Assembly: GCF_005869225.1 (NCBI RefSeq)
Contig: NZ_SWFP01000004.1
Location: 496,001-560,000 of the forward strand
From: Dyadobacter bucti
GTDB lineage: Bacteria; Bacteroidota; Bacteroidia; Cytophagales; Spirosomataceae
Length of the DNA stretch: 64,000 nucleotides
Direction: 5' to 3'
The position numbers and the translations under genes are program-made. The notes beneath the pieces were generated by a model. The model was not told where the DNA came from and ran no database searches. It worked only from the letters and a program-made list of their open reading frames with translations. This document shows, piece after piece, positions 53,655-62,426 of the stretch. The first letter of the stretch is position 1; the number at the start of each line of letters is the position of its first letter.

Positions 53655-53690
53655 AAAAATGCCTGACTTAATGAATGGTCAGGTATTTTT
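53655..53690 (+). terminator. Bidirectional terminator after the epimerase-transporter genes
   Basis: AAAAATGCCTGAC (53655-53667) pairs with GTCAGGTATTTTT (53678-53690): 13 bp including one G-T, 10-nt loop, A-run on the left and T-run on the right. It lies 39 bp after the transporter stop codon and closes the SusCD locus 3 transcript. Confidence 0.85.
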
Positions 53691-53704
53691 CTATCGGCCG
53701 ATAG
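53691..53704. promoter_or_regulatory. Perfect 14-bp palindrome CTATCGGCCGATAG, candidate operator for the ROK regulator
   Basis: A perfect palindrome immediately follows the terminator and lies 74 bp before the ROK start codon. A -7-like box TAAGTTTG (53748-53755, exact to TAnnTTTG) stands between it and the gene. Its position suits autoregulation by the ROK protein, but no second copy occurs in the sequence I examined. Confidence 0.42.
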
Positions 53705-53777
53705 TCTTTTTGACCCACAACCGGCTAAACTATTTAAAGGAAGTATGTAAGTTTGGGATCAAACACGCATTCTTTCT

Positions 53778-54974
53778 ATGACCAGGCCCCTTCATATTTC
53801 CGGCAAAAAAAATACCGACCCGAAAAAAACTTTGCTCGGGCATTTCGTGAGGACCGGAGACATTACCATTCCCGAACTGAGCAAAGAAGCCAATATCAGC
53901 GTTCCGAAAGTGACTGTGCTGGTGAATGAACTGATCCGGGATGGGCTCATCCGCGACTACGGAAAAATAGAATCTTCCGGCGGCCGAAGGCCCAATCTGT
54001 ATGGAGCTGTTCCGGAATCTGCTTTTTTCATTGGTGTTGACGTCAAGCAAAACCATATCAATCTGGGTTTATCGGATCTCCGGCAAAAGCTGGTGACTGT
54101 GTCTGAAAAAGTGCCGTATATGCTTGAAAACACACCGGAATCCCTGCAGGCACTGTGCAACCAGATCATTACTTTTATAAACGGGTTGAGTGTTCCGCGG
54201 GAACGGATACTGGGTGTCGGTATCAACCTTTCGGGCCGGATCAACTATGCTACGGGCCATAGCTACAGTTATTTTCATTTTGACGAGCGACCGCTGAGCA
54301 GCATCGTGGAGGCGGAAGTGGGCATCCCGGTTTATCTGGAAAATGATTCCAGGGCGATGGCTTTCGGGGAATTTTCGATGGGTGTTGTGGAAAATGAAAA
54401 GGATGTGTTGTTCCTGAACCTCGACTACGGAATTGCCGTGGGCATTCTGATGAACGGTCAACTGTATTATGGTAAGTCGGGGTATGCCGGTGAATTCGGC
54501 CACATGCCGATCTTTAATAATGAACTGATCTGCCGCTGCGGGAAAAAAGGCTGCCTGGAGACGCGGGCGTCAGGCTGGGCGCTGACCAGGATGTTCAGGG
54601 AAAAATTACGGGAAGGATCTTCTTCAGCCCTGTCGTCGAGAATTGTCAATCCCGACGAAGTGGAAATGGAAGATATCATCCAGGCTGCCCTGGCCGACGA
54701 TGTACTTGCGATTGAGCTGATTGCCGAAATAGGTGAAAACCTGGGCCGCGGAATTGCCGCGCTGATCAACGTTTTTAACCCGGAGCTGGTGGTATTTGGC
54801 GGCAGCCTGATGGCGACCGGAGAGTATATCTGGCTGCCGATCAAGACTTCTGTTAACAAATATTCGCTGAGCCTCGTCAACAACGATACCCAGCTGAAAA
54901 TCTCCAAGCTAGGTGAACATGCCGGCATTCTGGGCGCCTGCCTGCTTGTCCGAAACCGTGTGCTCGGACTTTGA
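53778..54974 (+). CDS. ROK-family transcriptional regulator
   Basis: A 398-residue protein with an N-terminal winged-helix domain (about 18-75; GDITIPELSKEANISVPKVTVLVNELIRDGLI) and a ROK kinase-like domain (about 85-390). The ROK zinc motif is CRCGKKGCLE, and the sugar/ATP-fold landmarks are FIGVDVKQNHINLGLSD, LENDSRAMAFGEFSMG and VVFGGSLMA. ROK regulators (NagC/XylR-like) sense sugars or sugar phosphates. It follows the epimerase and MFS transporter, separated by a terminator and palindrome, so it is a good candidate for sensing the intracellular sugar from locus 3. Starts at ATG 53778. Confidence 0.92.
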   Translation: MTRPLHISGKKNTDPKKTLLGHFVRTGDITIPELSKEANISVPKVTVLVNELIRDGLIRDYGKIESSGGRRPNLYGAVPESAFFIGVDVKQNHINLGLSDLRQKLVTVSEKVPYMLENTPESLQALCNQIITFINGLSVPRERILGVGINLSGRINYATGHSYSYFHFDERPLSSIVEAEVGIPVYLENDSRAMAFGEFSMGVVENEKDVLFLNLDYGIAVGILMNGQLYYGKSGYAGEFGHMPIFNNELICRCGKKGCLETRASGWALTRMFREKLREGSSSALSSRIVNPDEVEMEDIIQAALADDVLAIELIAEIGENLGRGIAALINVFNPELVVFGGSLMATGEYIWLPIKTSVNKYSLSLVNNDTQLKISKLGEHAGILGACLLVRNRVLGL

Positions 54975-55183
54975 TATTGTGATCGGCATGCCCGCAGATA
55001 CCAGCCGGAACGAAGGTTTTAAGTAAAATAGTCCCGATTGTTCTTTTTAATGTTTATCAGCTTATTGCTCCGCCTGGACAAGTTATTTCAAAGAAAATTC
55101 ATTGTAGTTTTGGTAAAGGGGAAGGCATTTTGCTTTTCTCTTTCTTTATACATCAGGACTAACAATATTCAGGGCGCAAAACG

Positions 55184-55657
55184 ATGAAGACCAAGAACCT
55201 TTTTGAGAAAATAGCTACAAAAATAACAGCCTGGACAGGTAGTTCCACCGCTTTTGCCGTGGCGTTTGGGGTAATTCTGGTCTGGGGGATCAGCGGGCCT
55301 GTATTCGGGTATTCCGATACCTGGCAACTGGTGATCAATACCAGCACGACCATCATCACATTTTTAATGGTGTTTCTGATTCAGAAATCTCAAAATAAGG
55401 ACTCCAAGGCTATTCAGTTAAAACTCAATGAATTGATCGCTGCCAACAAGTATGCCAGCAACCGTATGGTGGATATAGAAGATCTCAGCGAAGCTGAACT
55501 GGATATATTGCATAAGTTTTACCAGCAGCTGGCCGACATCTCCAAGAAGGATCAGGACATCCATCAATCACATTCTATCGACGCTGCGCGGAAGCTTCAC
55601 GAGCAAAAGAGCAGTTTGAAGAAACTGAAAGATTCCGGCAGGCTTTCAGGCGAATAG
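55184..55657 (+). CDS. Low-affinity iron permease family protein (PF04120-like)
   Basis: A 157-residue membrane protein with two helices: FAVAFGVILVWGISGPVFGY (about 24-43) and WQLVINTSTTIITFLMVFLIQKSQNKDSKAIQLKLNELI spanning helix 2 and the conserved cytoplasmic tail. This matches the bacterial low-affinity iron permease family, though transport of iron by bacterial members is poorly proven. The C-terminus is a charged helix. TAGTTTTG at 55105-55112 (TAnnTTTG match) could be its -7 promoter box. It is a single gene with a hairpin 12 bp downstream. Confidence 0.85.
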   Translation: MKTKNLFEKIATKITAWTGSSTAFAVAFGVILVWGISGPVFGYSDTWQLVINTSTTIITFLMVFLIQKSQNKDSKAIQLKLNELIAANKYASNRMVDIEDLSEAELDILHKFYQQLADISKKDQDIHQSHSIDAARKLHEQKSSLKKLKDSGRLSGE

Positions 55658-55668
55658 CAATTCATCTT

Positions 55669-55692
55669 CTGATAGAATTCGGGGTCTATCAG
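55669..55692 (+). terminator. Hairpin downstream of the iron-permease-like gene
   Basis: CTGATAGA/TCTATCAG, a perfect 8-bp stem with an 8-nt loop, lies 12 bp after the stop. It lacks a T-run, so it may be only a weak terminator or a 3'-end stabiliser. Confidence 0.4.
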
Positions 55693-55797
55693 GGGATATT
55701 ATACGCTTATCCTCCGAATTACAGACTTTGTCATATTTTCATTCCCGGTGATTTATTTCTGTCGCAATTTTATAGTGATAAAAATAAAACTCCTGCA

Positions 55798-58359
55798 ATG
55801 AATAAAATTCTGCTTTTCATCATCATCCTGCTTTTTTGCCAGATTTCTCCGGTATCGGCCCAGTTTCCCGCGACTGGCGGAGCGGCAAAAACCAAAGCAC
55901 TTCCCGGAACGGCGGGCGATCAGACCCCGAAAGGAAATTCGAAAATATCCGGTACCATTGTGGATTCTACCTCGCAGAAAGAAATAGAGTTTGCGAGTAT
56001 TGCGCTTTATAAAAGTTCAGGACAGGCCGTTGACGGCACTGTTGCCGACGAAAAAGGTAAATTTGTTTTGAACAAAGTGGTGGCAGGTGATTACAAAATC
56101 CTGATCACATTCATTGGTTATGCGAATAAAACCATCACTGACATTGCGCTTGCCAAAGGTCAGGAACTGGATCTTGGCGCGATAAAACTGAGCTCCAATA
56201 CCAAAACGCTGGACGAGCTCACGGTAACAGGCCAGGCCGCGCTGATTGAAGAAAAAGTGGACCGGCTTGTCTACAATGCCGAAAAAGATCTGACAGCCAA
56301 AGGTGGCGATGCTTCGGACGTTTTGCGCAAAGTTCCCATGCTTACTGTCGATCTGGACGGAAATGTTTCCCTGCGCGGAAGCCAGAATATCAGGGTTTTG
56401 ATCAATAACAAACCCAGTACGATCATCGCCAGCAGTGTGGCGGATGCTTTGAAACAAATCCCTGCCGACCAGATCAAAACCGTTGAAGTGATCACGAGTC
56501 CTTCTGCCAAATATGATGCGGAGGGATCGGGCGGTATCATCAACATTATTACAAAAAAGAACAGCTTACAGGGTCTTAACCTGAATGTGGACGCGGGAGT
56601 TGGTAATCGCGGCTCGTCGTTGTCGCTGAACGGAAGCTACCGGAAAGGTAAGGCAGGGTTTAACCTGGGCGGTTTTGGGCGCGGCAACTACAATACCATT
56701 ACCCGCACAGCCCTCGACCAGACCAGTATTGTCAATGACGTTTCCACACTTACGCGCCAAACCGGCGATGGAAGCAGCAAGGGGATATTTGGCCAGTATA
56801 ATCTCGGGTTCGATTACGATCTTGCCAAAAATCAGAGTATCACAGCAGGGGTGCGATACGGGCTCCGCAACTTTGTCAGCCAGCAGGACCTGGTGACCAG
56901 ATTATTCAACAATGGTGTGGCCGGAGAAGCGTCGGGGCGTAATGTGGAAGCAAAGAACCTTTCGGGCACGCTGGATGCCAATGTGGATTATTTGCATACG
57001 TTCAAGCCGCAGCAGGAGTGGAGCATTTCTACTTTGTACAGCAGGAACGATCTTACCAATAATTTCGATGCCGACCTGCTGACCAACACCGGGGAGCTGC
57101 GTAACCGCCAGCGGAACATCAACCTCAATGTCAATCAGGAATTTACGCTGCAAAGTGACTACCAGACTCCGATCAAGAAAAACCAGCTGCTGGAATTTGG
57201 CGGGAAAGGTATTTTCCGAGAAGTAACGAGCAACTACAAATACGAAATAGCCGAAGCAACGGGTGATTACAGGCCGGAAACCAATCAGCCTTCAGGGGAG
57301 CTGACCTATCATCAGAACATTGCCGCTGCTTACAGTTCTTATACTTATACCACCACAAAAAGGTATACTTTCAAAGGGGGCCTTCGTTACGAGCATACCT
57401 TTATCGATGCAAGTACGAAAGAGGACGGCATGATCGGGGTAGGCGATTATGGTGTATTGGTTCCGAGTCTGAATGCATCAAAGACTTTCAAGGGGACTAC
57501 CGTGAAGCTGGGTTACAACAGACGTATCCAGCGGCCGGGATTGCAACAGCTGAACCCTAACTTCAACGCTGCCAACCCGCAGAACATAACCATCGGGAAT
57601 CCGGAGCTGAGACCTGAGCTTACCAATAATTTTGAACTCGGTTTAAGTAAAAACATCAAGAAGACATTTGTGAACGCGACGTTCTTCGGACGTGTGACCA
57701 ATAACGCGATTTCGCAGGTAAGGCAACCTTCGGATACGCTTGCAGGCGCAATCGTGACGACTTTTGAGAACGTAGGCCGCCAGCATGCTTATGGTGCGAA
57801 TATTTTTGCCAATGTGGCTGTAACTTCGAAGATCAATGTTGGTATTTTTTCCAATGTGTTTTACACATCGCTCACCGGTAGGACAACCGGTGAGAACGGT
57901 CGGCAGCAAGAAATAACCAATACCGGAATGAATATCAGCGGAGGCTTATTTTCGCAGGCCCAGTTCAAAAACGGATGGGGTGCGCAGGCATTCGGTTTCA
58001 TGCAGGGACAACAGGTGCAGCTGCAGGGGATCCAGGGCGGGTTCGCTTTTTATACTGTGGGTGTAAAGAAAGAATTCAAAAACAAAAAGGCAAGCTTGGG
58101 GTTGGCTGGCGAGAATTTTTTCAGCAAACGTTACAAGATCCATACGAAACTCAACAGTTTTCAGTTTGACCAGGTCAATGATGTGTATCTGTATAACAGA
58201 GGCGTGAGGCTTACTTTTACATATAAGATCGGGAAAATGACGATGGAAGCTCCGAGAAAGAAAGCGCGGTCGGTAAGCAATGACGATGTGAAAAGTGATG
58301 GCAACGGACAGGCACCGGCTGGTGGCGCGCCTGCCGGCGGTGGGGCGCAGCCCAGGTAG
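55798..58359 (+). CDS. TonB-dependent receptor, outer-membrane beta-barrel (OMP_b-brl_3) type
   Basis: An 853-residue outer-membrane protein with a signal peptide ending VSAQ. A carboxypeptidase-regulatory-like domain (about 50-125; ISGTIVDSTSQKEIEFASIALYKSSG) precedes a TonB plug (about 140-260; VLRKVPMLTVDLDGNVSLRGSQNIRVLINNKPS, EVITSPSAKYDAEGSGGIINIITKK). The barrel ends near VRLTFTYKIGKM. The last 30 residues are a Gly/Ala/Pro-rich tail (PAGGAPAGGGAQPR), beyond the usual aromatic C-terminal strand. It lacks SusC-specific motifs and has no SusD. A secreted LolA-like protein is encoded 63 bp downstream. Confidence 0.93.
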   Translation: MNKILLFIIILLFCQISPVSAQFPATGGAAKTKALPGTAGDQTPKGNSKISGTIVDSTSQKEIEFASIALYKSSGQAVDGTVADEKGKFVLNKVVAGDYKILITFIGYANKTITDIALAKGQELDLGAIKLSSNTKTLDELTVTGQAALIEEKVDRLVYNAEKDLTAKGGDASDVLRKVPMLTVDLDGNVSLRGSQNIRVLINNKPSTIIASSVADALKQIPADQIKTVEVITSPSAKYDAEGSGGIINIITKKNSLQGLNLNVDAGVGNRGSSLSLNGSYRKGKAGFNLGGFGRGNYNTITRTALDQTSIVNDVSTLTRQTGDGSSKGIFGQYNLGFDYDLAKNQSITAGVRYGLRNFVSQQDLVTRLFNNGVAGEASGRNVEAKNLSGTLDANVDYLHTFKPQQEWSISTLYSRNDLTNNFDADLLTNTGELRNRQRNINLNVNQEFTLQSDYQTPIKKNQLLEFGGKGIFREVTSNYKYEIAEATGDYRPETNQPSGELTYHQNIAAAYSSYTYTTTKRYTFKGGLRYEHTFIDASTKEDGMIGVGDYGVLVPSLNASKTFKGTTVKLGYNRRIQRPGLQQLNPNFNAANPQNITIGNPELRPELTNNFELGLSKNIKKTFVNATFFGRVTNNAISQVRQPSDTLAGAIVTTFENVGRQHAYGANIFANVAVTSKINVGIFSNVFYTSLTGRTTGENGRQQEITNTGMNISGGLFSQAQFKNGWGAQAFGFMQGQQVQLQGIQGGFAFYTVGVKKEFKNKKASLGLAGENFFSKRYKIHTKLNSFQFDQVNDVYLYNRGVRLTFTYKIGKMTMEAPRKKARSVSNDDVKSDGNGQAPAGGAPAGGGAQPR

Positions 58360-58422
58360 TTCTCTGTTTAAATAGCATAATATTTTCAGTAACAGGTTAT
58401 TAACTCTAAATTAAATCGTAAA

Positions 58423-59139
58423 ATGAAAACAAACAGGTTTTTAACAGTTGCGGCAGCGGCATTTCTGTCGGTCAGCGCTTATGCTCAGACGGTTGACGAA
58501 ATCGTTGACAAACATGTCGCTGCGATGGGCGGCTTGGATAAGCTGAAATCAGTGAATACAATCATTACAGAGCGCTCTATTGCCGTACAGGGAATGGAGA
58601 TTCCCAGCAAATCGACGCTGGTAGTGGGTAAATTCCTGAGAAGCGAGTCGACAATAATGGGCAATGCCATGGTGCAGGTGGTGGACGGAAAGACGGGTTG
58701 GATGATCCGACCGACCCAGATGGGCGGAACCGGCGAGCCGGAGGATATGCCTGCAGATCAGGTGAAACAGCAGGCGAGCCAGCTGGATCCTTTTGGTTCT
58801 CTGGTGAACTACAAAGAAAAGGGCAACAAGGTTGAGCTGGTTGGGAAGGAAAAGGTTGACAAGAAAGATAATTATCATCTTAAGGTCACTGGTTCGGACG
58901 GACAGTTGTCGGATCAGTTCATTGACGCGGAAACCTATCTGATCAGCAAAGTTAAAATGGACATGGGCGGAGAAACCGGAGAGATCGATTTTTCAAATTA
59001 CAAGGAAGTAGACGGGATCAAATTCGCAAATACCCTTGAGATGTCCAATGCGCAAATGGGCCTCATTACGCTGCTTACCAACAAGGTTGTGATCAATGCG
59101 CAGGTGGATGAAGCACTTTTTAAAAAACCTGCGAAGTGA
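58423..59139 (+). CDS. Secreted LolA/outer-membrane lipoprotein-sorting-like protein
   Basis: A 238-residue periplasmic protein with a signal peptide ending SAYAQ. The mature part starts VDEIVDKHVAAMGGLDKLKSVNTIITE and continues as an 11-strand-type half-barrel with the pattern SKSTLVVGKFLRSESTIMGNAMVQVVDGKTGWMIRP and EIDFSNYKEVDGIKFANTLEM, the style of the LolA/LolB-like superfamily common in Bacteroidota. The ligand may be a lipid or hydrophobic molecule. It lies 63 bp after the TonB-dependent receptor and is probably co-transcribed. Its stop (59137-59139) is 1 bp from the convergent kinase gene's stop. Confidence 0.82.
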   Translation: MKTNRFLTVAAAAFLSVSAYAQTVDEIVDKHVAAMGGLDKLKSVNTIITERSIAVQGMEIPSKSTLVVGKFLRSESTIMGNAMVQVVDGKTGWMIRPTQMGGTGEPEDMPADQVKQQASQLDPFGSLVNYKEKGNKVELVGKEKVDKKDNYHLKVTGSDGQLSDQFIDAETYLISKVKMDMGGETGEIDFSNYKEVDGIKFANTLEMSNAQMGLITLLTNKVVINAQVDEALFKKPAK

Positions 59140-59140
59140 T

Positions 59141-61831
59141 TTATAGTGCGACTCGGTGTTTTCCATGCAAGGCCATCTTGGCATGTAGTTCGGTCGGGTT
59201 AAAAGGCTTGGAGATATAATCGTTCATTCCTACCTGATATGCTATGTCTTTGATGTCCAGCATCGCCGATGCGGTAAGTGCAACAATGGGAAGCTCAGCA
59301 TATTTTTTACCAGGCAATTTCCGGATTTCGGCAGTTGCCTGGTATCCGTCCATTTCGGGCATCTGCAAATCCATCAATACGAGGTCGTAATCATTTTTAC
59401 GGACCTTTTCACAGGCGATCAGCCCGTTTTCTGCAATATCGTATTCCACCTCCCATTGTTTCATGAAGTTTTTCATGAGCACCACATTGATGACGTTGTC
59501 TTCCACAATGAGGACTTTCAATCCTTTCAGGCTGAAAGGATTATCGGAGTTTTTTTTGTCGTGATTTCCTCCGGCGTTTTTATCGCTTGTTTTCAGGTCG
59601 AGGCTGAAATAGAAAACAGAACCCTTCCCGACGGTGCTCTGAACCTGAATCTTGCTGTTCAGCAGTTCAAGGAGTTTTTTGGTAATGGATAATCCGAGGC
59701 CTGAACCACCGAACTTTCTTGTAGTATCAGAACTGGCCTGTGTAAAGCTTTCGAAGATTGCATCGATCTTTTCAGGCGGAATGCCTATACCTGTGTCTTT
59801 TATTTCGAAATCGATCGTGACATGCTCCTTTTCCTTTTTCAGCATGGAAGCGGAAATGGTCACTTTTCCCTCTTTAGTAAATTTAACTGCGTTGCTGACC
59901 AGATTGGTGAGTATCTGGCCCAGCCTCACCGGGTCCCCGATCAGTATCATATCGAGGTCAGGATCGACCATCAATTTCAGCTGAACTCCCTTTTCTTCGG
60001 CCTTCTGAAGAGTACCGGACCGGATGTTTTCCAACAGCGAAAGGACATTAAATTCAACTTCTTCAAACTCTATTTTTCCTGCCTCGATTTTACTGAAGTC
60101 AAGTATGTCATTGATGATCACCAACAAATTTTCCGCCGAAAATTTCAGGATATTCAGGTAATCCATCTGATCGGGTCGCGGGTTTTGCTGGAGGAGTAAA
60201 TGAGTGAACCCGATCACCGCATTCATCGGCGTACGGATTTCATGGCTCATGGTAGACAGAAACTGGGATTTCGCGATAGCGGCACTTTCTGCCAGTTCTT
60301 TGGCGTTGATCAGTTCCTGCTCGGCTTTTTTTCGGGAATCAATATCCATAATTGCCCCGTAAAGCTTTGCAACTCTGCCCGACTGGTCGACCAACGGCTT
60401 TCCTATGGCGTGAATGAACTTTATCTTTCCATCTGGTAACACAATCCGGAGGTCAAAACTTGCCGGTGCTTTGTTACTGATTGCATTTTTAATGTGGGAT
60501 ACGTAGAGTTCCACATCCTCAGGATGAATCATCCTCGAAAATGTCTCTGTATCTGGCCCTTCACCCTCGGGTTCCAGGCCGAATATCCGGAAGGTTTCTT
60601 CAGACCAGTAATTTTTGCCCGTAACAACGTCGGACTCCCAACTTCCACTGTGTGTAAGCTGCTGCGATTCGGCGAGCATCGCCTGGTTGCGACGGATCAG
60701 TTCTTCGGCGTGTTTACGATGCGTAATGTCATGCCATACTACCAGTAATACTTTCTTGTTATTGATATGGACAGGATTGAGGGTTACCTCTACCGGAAAC
60801 TCTTCGCCATCCATTCTTTTGTGAATCCACTCGAAACGATTGTAACCCGTTTCGTAGGCCAGCTTATCCATAATTAGCGATTTTTCTGCGGACAACTGCC
60901 CGTCCGGCTGGAATTCCGGAGAAAAAGTGGCGGGATGCATGGATAACAATTCGACCTTATCCTTACAGCGAAGCATTTCGATCGCGGCATTATTGCAATC
61001 AATGATGCCATGTTCATCAAGCAAAAGATGAGCGTCGGTGGAATGTTCAAAAATTACTCTCAGCTTCTCCTCGACCAGTTTGCTCTCGGTGAGATCTTGC
61101 AAAACGCCGTACAATTTTATAGGCTTGCCATCCTGGGAAATCACTTTGCCAATGGTCCGAATCCAGATATCCTTCCCTTTCGCGGATTCCATCCACAATT
61201 CCAGGTCCCAGGGGGTTCCATATTTGAATGCCTTGTCGAGGGCCTCTTGTATAATCGGCTTCGACCAGGGTTTATAGTAACTTAAAGCATCCTGCAGGTC
61301 TGGTTTCAGGCTTTCGTCAAGCTCGTGAATATCATATATTTCTGAGGACCAGGTTAGGTTCATTGTTTCGAGATCCAGTTCCCACACACCTATCTTGGCC
61401 AGGCGTCCGGCTTCTTTGATCAGGCTTTCATTCTTTAAAGTTGTGTTTCTCAATACAACGCTGTCGTGGATATCCGTAACAGAACCAACCATGCGCGCGG
61501 GTTTGTCATCTTCGAAAATAACATCTCCGCTGCACTCAAAATACCGGTACCCACTGTGTTTCGTTTTTAACCTGAAATGTACCTTGTAACGGATTTTATC
61601 TTCAACTTGCTCTTTTACCGCGTTCTCTACAATTGTCCTGTCTTCCGGATGAACAAGGAATTCCAGGAAATTATCATATCCCGGAGTGATTTCCTCCCGC
61701 TCGTATTCAAGCAATTCGTAAAGCCGGTCAGACCATATCTGCTGGCCTGTTTCTAAGTCCCAGTCCCATATTCCCGCATTGATCGCTGCAATGATCTTTT
61801 CAAGCGACTCGATTGAAAACTTCTGATTCAT
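59141..61831 (-). CDS. Hybrid sensor histidine kinase with four PAS domains and a receiver
   Basis: An 896-residue soluble protein with no signal peptide or membrane helix. Four PAS/PAC units are visible (starting about residues 10, 140, 260 and 385), three with the flavin- or heme-like WDxDLETG or WSxExxxI style blocks (WDWDLETGQQIWSDRLYELL, WELDLETMNLTWSSEIYDI, WESDVVTGKNYWSEETFRIFG). HisKA follows with the phospho-acceptor His in FLSTMSHEIRTPMNAVIGF, then HATPase_c (KDTGIGIPPEKID, FGGSGLGLSI) and a C-terminal receiver with phospho-acceptor Asp in DLVLMDLQMPEMDGYQA. It has no adjacent output regulator, so its phosphorelay partner lies elsewhere. It is convergent with the LolA-like gene. Confidence 0.95.
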   Translation of the reverse strand: MNQKFSIESLEKIIAAINAGIWDWDLETGQQIWSDRLYELLEYEREEITPGYDNFLEFLVHPEDRTIVENAVKEQVEDKIRYKVHFRLKTKHSGYRYFECSGDVIFEDDKPARMVGSVTDIHDSVVLRNTTLKNESLIKEAGRLAKIGVWELDLETMNLTWSSEIYDIHELDESLKPDLQDALSYYKPWSKPIIQEALDKAFKYGTPWDLELWMESAKGKDIWIRTIGKVISQDGKPIKLYGVLQDLTESKLVEEKLRVIFEHSTDAHLLLDEHGIIDCNNAAIEMLRCKDKVELLSMHPATFSPEFQPDGQLSAEKSLIMDKLAYETGYNRFEWIHKRMDGEEFPVEVTLNPVHINNKKVLLVVWHDITHRKHAEELIRRNQAMLAESQQLTHSGSWESDVVTGKNYWSEETFRIFGLEPEGEGPDTETFSRMIHPEDVELYVSHIKNAISNKAPASFDLRIVLPDGKIKFIHAIGKPLVDQSGRVAKLYGAIMDIDSRKKAEQELINAKELAESAAIAKSQFLSTMSHEIRTPMNAVIGFTHLLLQQNPRPDQMDYLNILKFSAENLLVIINDILDFSKIEAGKIEFEEVEFNVLSLLENIRSGTLQKAEEKGVQLKLMVDPDLDMILIGDPVRLGQILTNLVSNAVKFTKEGKVTISASMLKKEKEHVTIDFEIKDTGIGIPPEKIDAIFESFTQASSDTTRKFGGSGLGLSITKKLLELLNSKIQVQSTVGKGSVFYFSLDLKTSDKNAGGNHDKKNSDNPFSLKGLKVLIVEDNVINVVLMKNFMKQWEVEYDIAENGLIACEKVRKNDYDLVLMDLQMPEMDGYQATAEIRKLPGKKYAELPIVALTASAMLDIKDIAYQVGMNDYISKPFNPTELHAKMALHGKHRVAL

Positions 61832-62366
61832 CTGTTGTTGATTGCATTAACGGATAAATTTAAAACAATTTGTAGAATTATTTTTATGCGCATAACTATA
61901 TTGATTCTCTTGTTAAATCAGGCAACCTGCAGCTTACAGGAAGATACAGGCAGTTGTAATCAGGAAGGAATTGGCAATATGAAAAAAACAGATTAGGGAG
62001 AGCTCGCTTGAAAAATACTATAGCGTTTTGGAGCAGGAGAGAGGGGGATATATGCGGAAATTTGGAAATTTCTGCCGGCGGCATTCTTAACCGATGGATG
62101 TTAGGAATTATCAAATCAGATATTGTGACTACCAACAACAGAAGAGAGAAGCCCAAAGGGCTGACATTTTTGTAAATAGAACCACCTATAAAGGAATAAA
62201 TTGAAATGGCAACTTTTAGATATGATTGTCTAGAATAAATTCACCCCGTTGGGTTTTACTATGCAGGAGTAGATGAGAAGACTTTTGTAATAAATATGAT
62301 CGTCAGAGGATTTCTGTATAGGTATTTTATTCATTACATTTTTAAAGAGCAAGTGATATCCGCATT
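61832..62366. other. AT-rich intergenic region, no gene recognised
   Basis: About 535 bp between the start of the hybrid kinase and the terminator of the GAPDH gene. An 86-codon minus-strand frame (61896-62156) has no recognisable family features and an atypical composition. The kinase promoter should be near 61850-61900, but no clear TTTG/TAnnTTTG pair was seen. Confidence 0.45.
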
Positions 62367-62414
62367 TATATAAATCCTTACCAGGCAAAACAGAGACCCG
62401 GCAAGGATTATATA
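62367..62414 (-). terminator. Hairpin terminator downstream of the GAPDH gene
   Basis: TATATAAATCCTTACC (62367-62382) pairs with GGCAAGGATTATATA (62400-62414) with one mismatch and one bulge, 17-nt loop. It lies 12 bp after the stop codon in the direction of minus-strand transcription, and the stem itself ends in T/A-rich DNA. Confidence 0.6.
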
Positions 62415-62426
62415 CATTTACTAAAA

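Noticed and set aside
61896..62156. 86-codon minus-strand frame upstream of the hybrid kinase
   Set aside because: Leu/Pro/Phe-rich without motif, no plausible promoter, in AT-rich intergenic DNA.
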